This document shows, piece after piece, positions 62,801 through 64,000 of a DNA stretch of 64,000 nt. The notes below the pieces were generated by a model that searched no databases, was not told the origin of the DNA, and saw only the letters and a program-made list of their open reading frames with translations. How positions within the stretch are numbered: the stretch's first letter is position 1; each line of letters starts with the position of its first letter. The stretch is from Neurospora intermedia (Eukaryota; Ascomycota; Sordariomycetes; Sordariales; Sordariaceae), in contig BTPP01000004.1 in NCBI GenBank assembly GCA_037102815.1, positions 806,001-870,000 on the forward strand, written 5' to 3'. The translations under genes were made by a program, and so were the position numbers.

Positions 62801-64000
62801 ATTATTGCTATTTTATAATCGTTTACTTTATAATTATAGTCTTTACGAGACGTACGGTCTAGGGCTCGGCGTACTAGGAAGTATTATTTCTTTTTATCGA
62901 TATCTAATTCTGTACTATATTTAGAATATTGTCGTTAAGGTACTCTCTTTACTCCGATATCGATAATTAAGTTTGGATCCTCCAAGTCGTTACTATTAAA
63001 GTAATTAATATTAATTAGTATAAATTAGTCTGCCTATTCTTATAGAATCTAATATTCTTCGTTGAGTTATAGTATTAATTTAAATTTTTTAAAATATATG
63101 CCTTAACCGACCTAGTAGTATATCCCTATCCTTAGAAACTCTTTTTCGATAAATTTAATATCTACGCATTCGTTAATAATAAGGGTAATTTCTCTAGTAA
63201 ATTCCTAAAAGTTATTAGTATAATTCTTCCCTACGGTTTTAATACGATTAAAGTATATTTTATAGTTTTCGTTATTCTTAGGCAGACGGTATAGACACTT
63301 TATACAGCTAGTATCAAGCTTGGGGTTAGGGGGTCTGTAGTAGTAGAAATAGATAAAATCTAATAGAAAGATAGCCTTATTATTGTTTTTAGAATTACTA
63401 ACGAAATAAATATATTCGCTTAAGGTTATCCGAATGGAGAATAACTATAATAGTAAATAAAATAATTCTATTAGATTGTCTACGAAATATACTATGCCCT
63501 TATATATAATTACGGTTGTATTGGAATTTAAAAGTATTTAAAATAAAGATTTAGGATCTATAAAGTATAGCGATGATAGGACGGTAGCAATATTAGAGGA
63601 ATAGTTAGATTCTTCCGAGTTAGAACTATATGTACCTATAATTGTAGCTATAGCCGTAGCCGTGACCGTTATTTATTGCTATTTCTTCTAATTAGCTGCT
63701 TCGGTCCTTATTCTATTTATTTATAGCGGGACTTAAGTAGTACGTATATTGAATAATAGTAGGCGGTAAGTAACGTAGTTTTTAATAATTGTAATTTACT
63801 TGGGTAATTTTCGTATTATTAATATTAGTTTCCTGTCTTTACTCTATAGGGTATTTAATATATCTAATTAAATCTAATAATACTTTTTGGATATACGATA
63901 TATATAGGTATATAAACCTAGCCCTATCTTAAAATCGGACTACTACTTATAAATATTGTAGTAATATTGAATAAATTTAGAGTTATTATTAATAATGCCG
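59803..64000 (-). pseudogene. Transposase (tnp2-type, Plavaka/KDZ-like), element G, C-terminal and central part
   Basis: Leftward. The C-terminal block is clear at about 59940-60165 (RIDHIFIHK, CIFLILTKI, LIISLPVL, LYIVNISKFYKRKRN). The hallmark region is at about 62440-62660, and upstream portions reach the right edge, so the N-terminus is missing from the window. The end at TAA 59805-59803 is an estimate. Many RIP-type stops; inactive. Confidence 0.65.

Larger units (their letters stand above)
58924..64000 (+). mobile_element. Element G: fourth family, left part (runs off the window)
   Basis: Starts CTTAGTAGCCGACCCCCGAG at 58924; about 30 bp in, it has GATACCG like E. Contains a left sub-terminal region and a leftward transposase; ORF2 and the right end lie outside the window. 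RIP is heavy from about 59900 onward. Confidence 0.75.

Noticed and set aside
1-64000. Mitochondrial or organellar DNA because of very high AT
   Set aside because: AT richness comes from transition-mutated nuclear transposons with GC-balanced ends; no organellar genes seen.

Overview
The window looks like an AT-rich, repeat-filled block from a filamentous ascomycete (Pezizomycotina). The interior of every large element is depleted of CA/TG and enriched in TA. Reading frames stay in register over kilobases but are full of TAA/TAG where a relative has CAA, CAG or TGG, and several start codons read ATA where a relative has ATG. That is the signature of repeat-induced point mutation (RIP). I see no intact host gene, tRNA, rRNA or CRISPR array.

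Almost all of it is a nest of large (about 11 kb or more) DNA transposons with one shared plan. A tnp2-type (Plavaka/KDZ-like, CACTA-related) transposase of about 1,600 aa lies on one strand. A divergent second gene (called ORF2 here) encodes a low-complexity, sometimes AT-hook-bearing protein with a conserved core that I do not recognise. Three copies of one family occur: A (1-8502, reversed, cut by the window edge), B (11401-20688 plus 43768-45090) and C (25300-36885, best preserved). Three further families are E (20689-43767), F (from 45091) and G (from 58924, running off the right edge).

Nesting order: E inserted into ORF2 of B; C inserted into the transposase gene of E; F inserted into ORF2 of B further on; G inserted into F. 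B, E and C therefore read as a matryoshka. Removing C from E, and E from B, restores continuous homologous sequence with 2-bp duplications. Ends are CTTAG... in E, F and G and C(T/G)TACC... in A, B and C. Smaller insertions are an un-RIPped 596-bp MITE with perfect 39-bp inverted repeats (9400-9995), a 662-bp SINE-like insertion with a 12-bp target duplication (39597-40258), and a second short element in F sharing its 3' tail.

The most interesting points are these. (1) In F, ORF2 continues in one unbroken register into a complete PIF1-type helicase (52107-56840), whereas in C and E the same core is followed by Gly/Arg/Tyr/Gln-rich low-complexity tails. (2) A 76-codon single-membrane-span ORF of exactly the same length lies between the two main genes in all three A/B/C copies. 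(3) A sub-terminal sequence box around GAAGTCGCGA sits about 230-270 bp from the left end of every element, across families. (4) Minisatellite and pyrimidine-tract modules recur in the divergent promoter regions.
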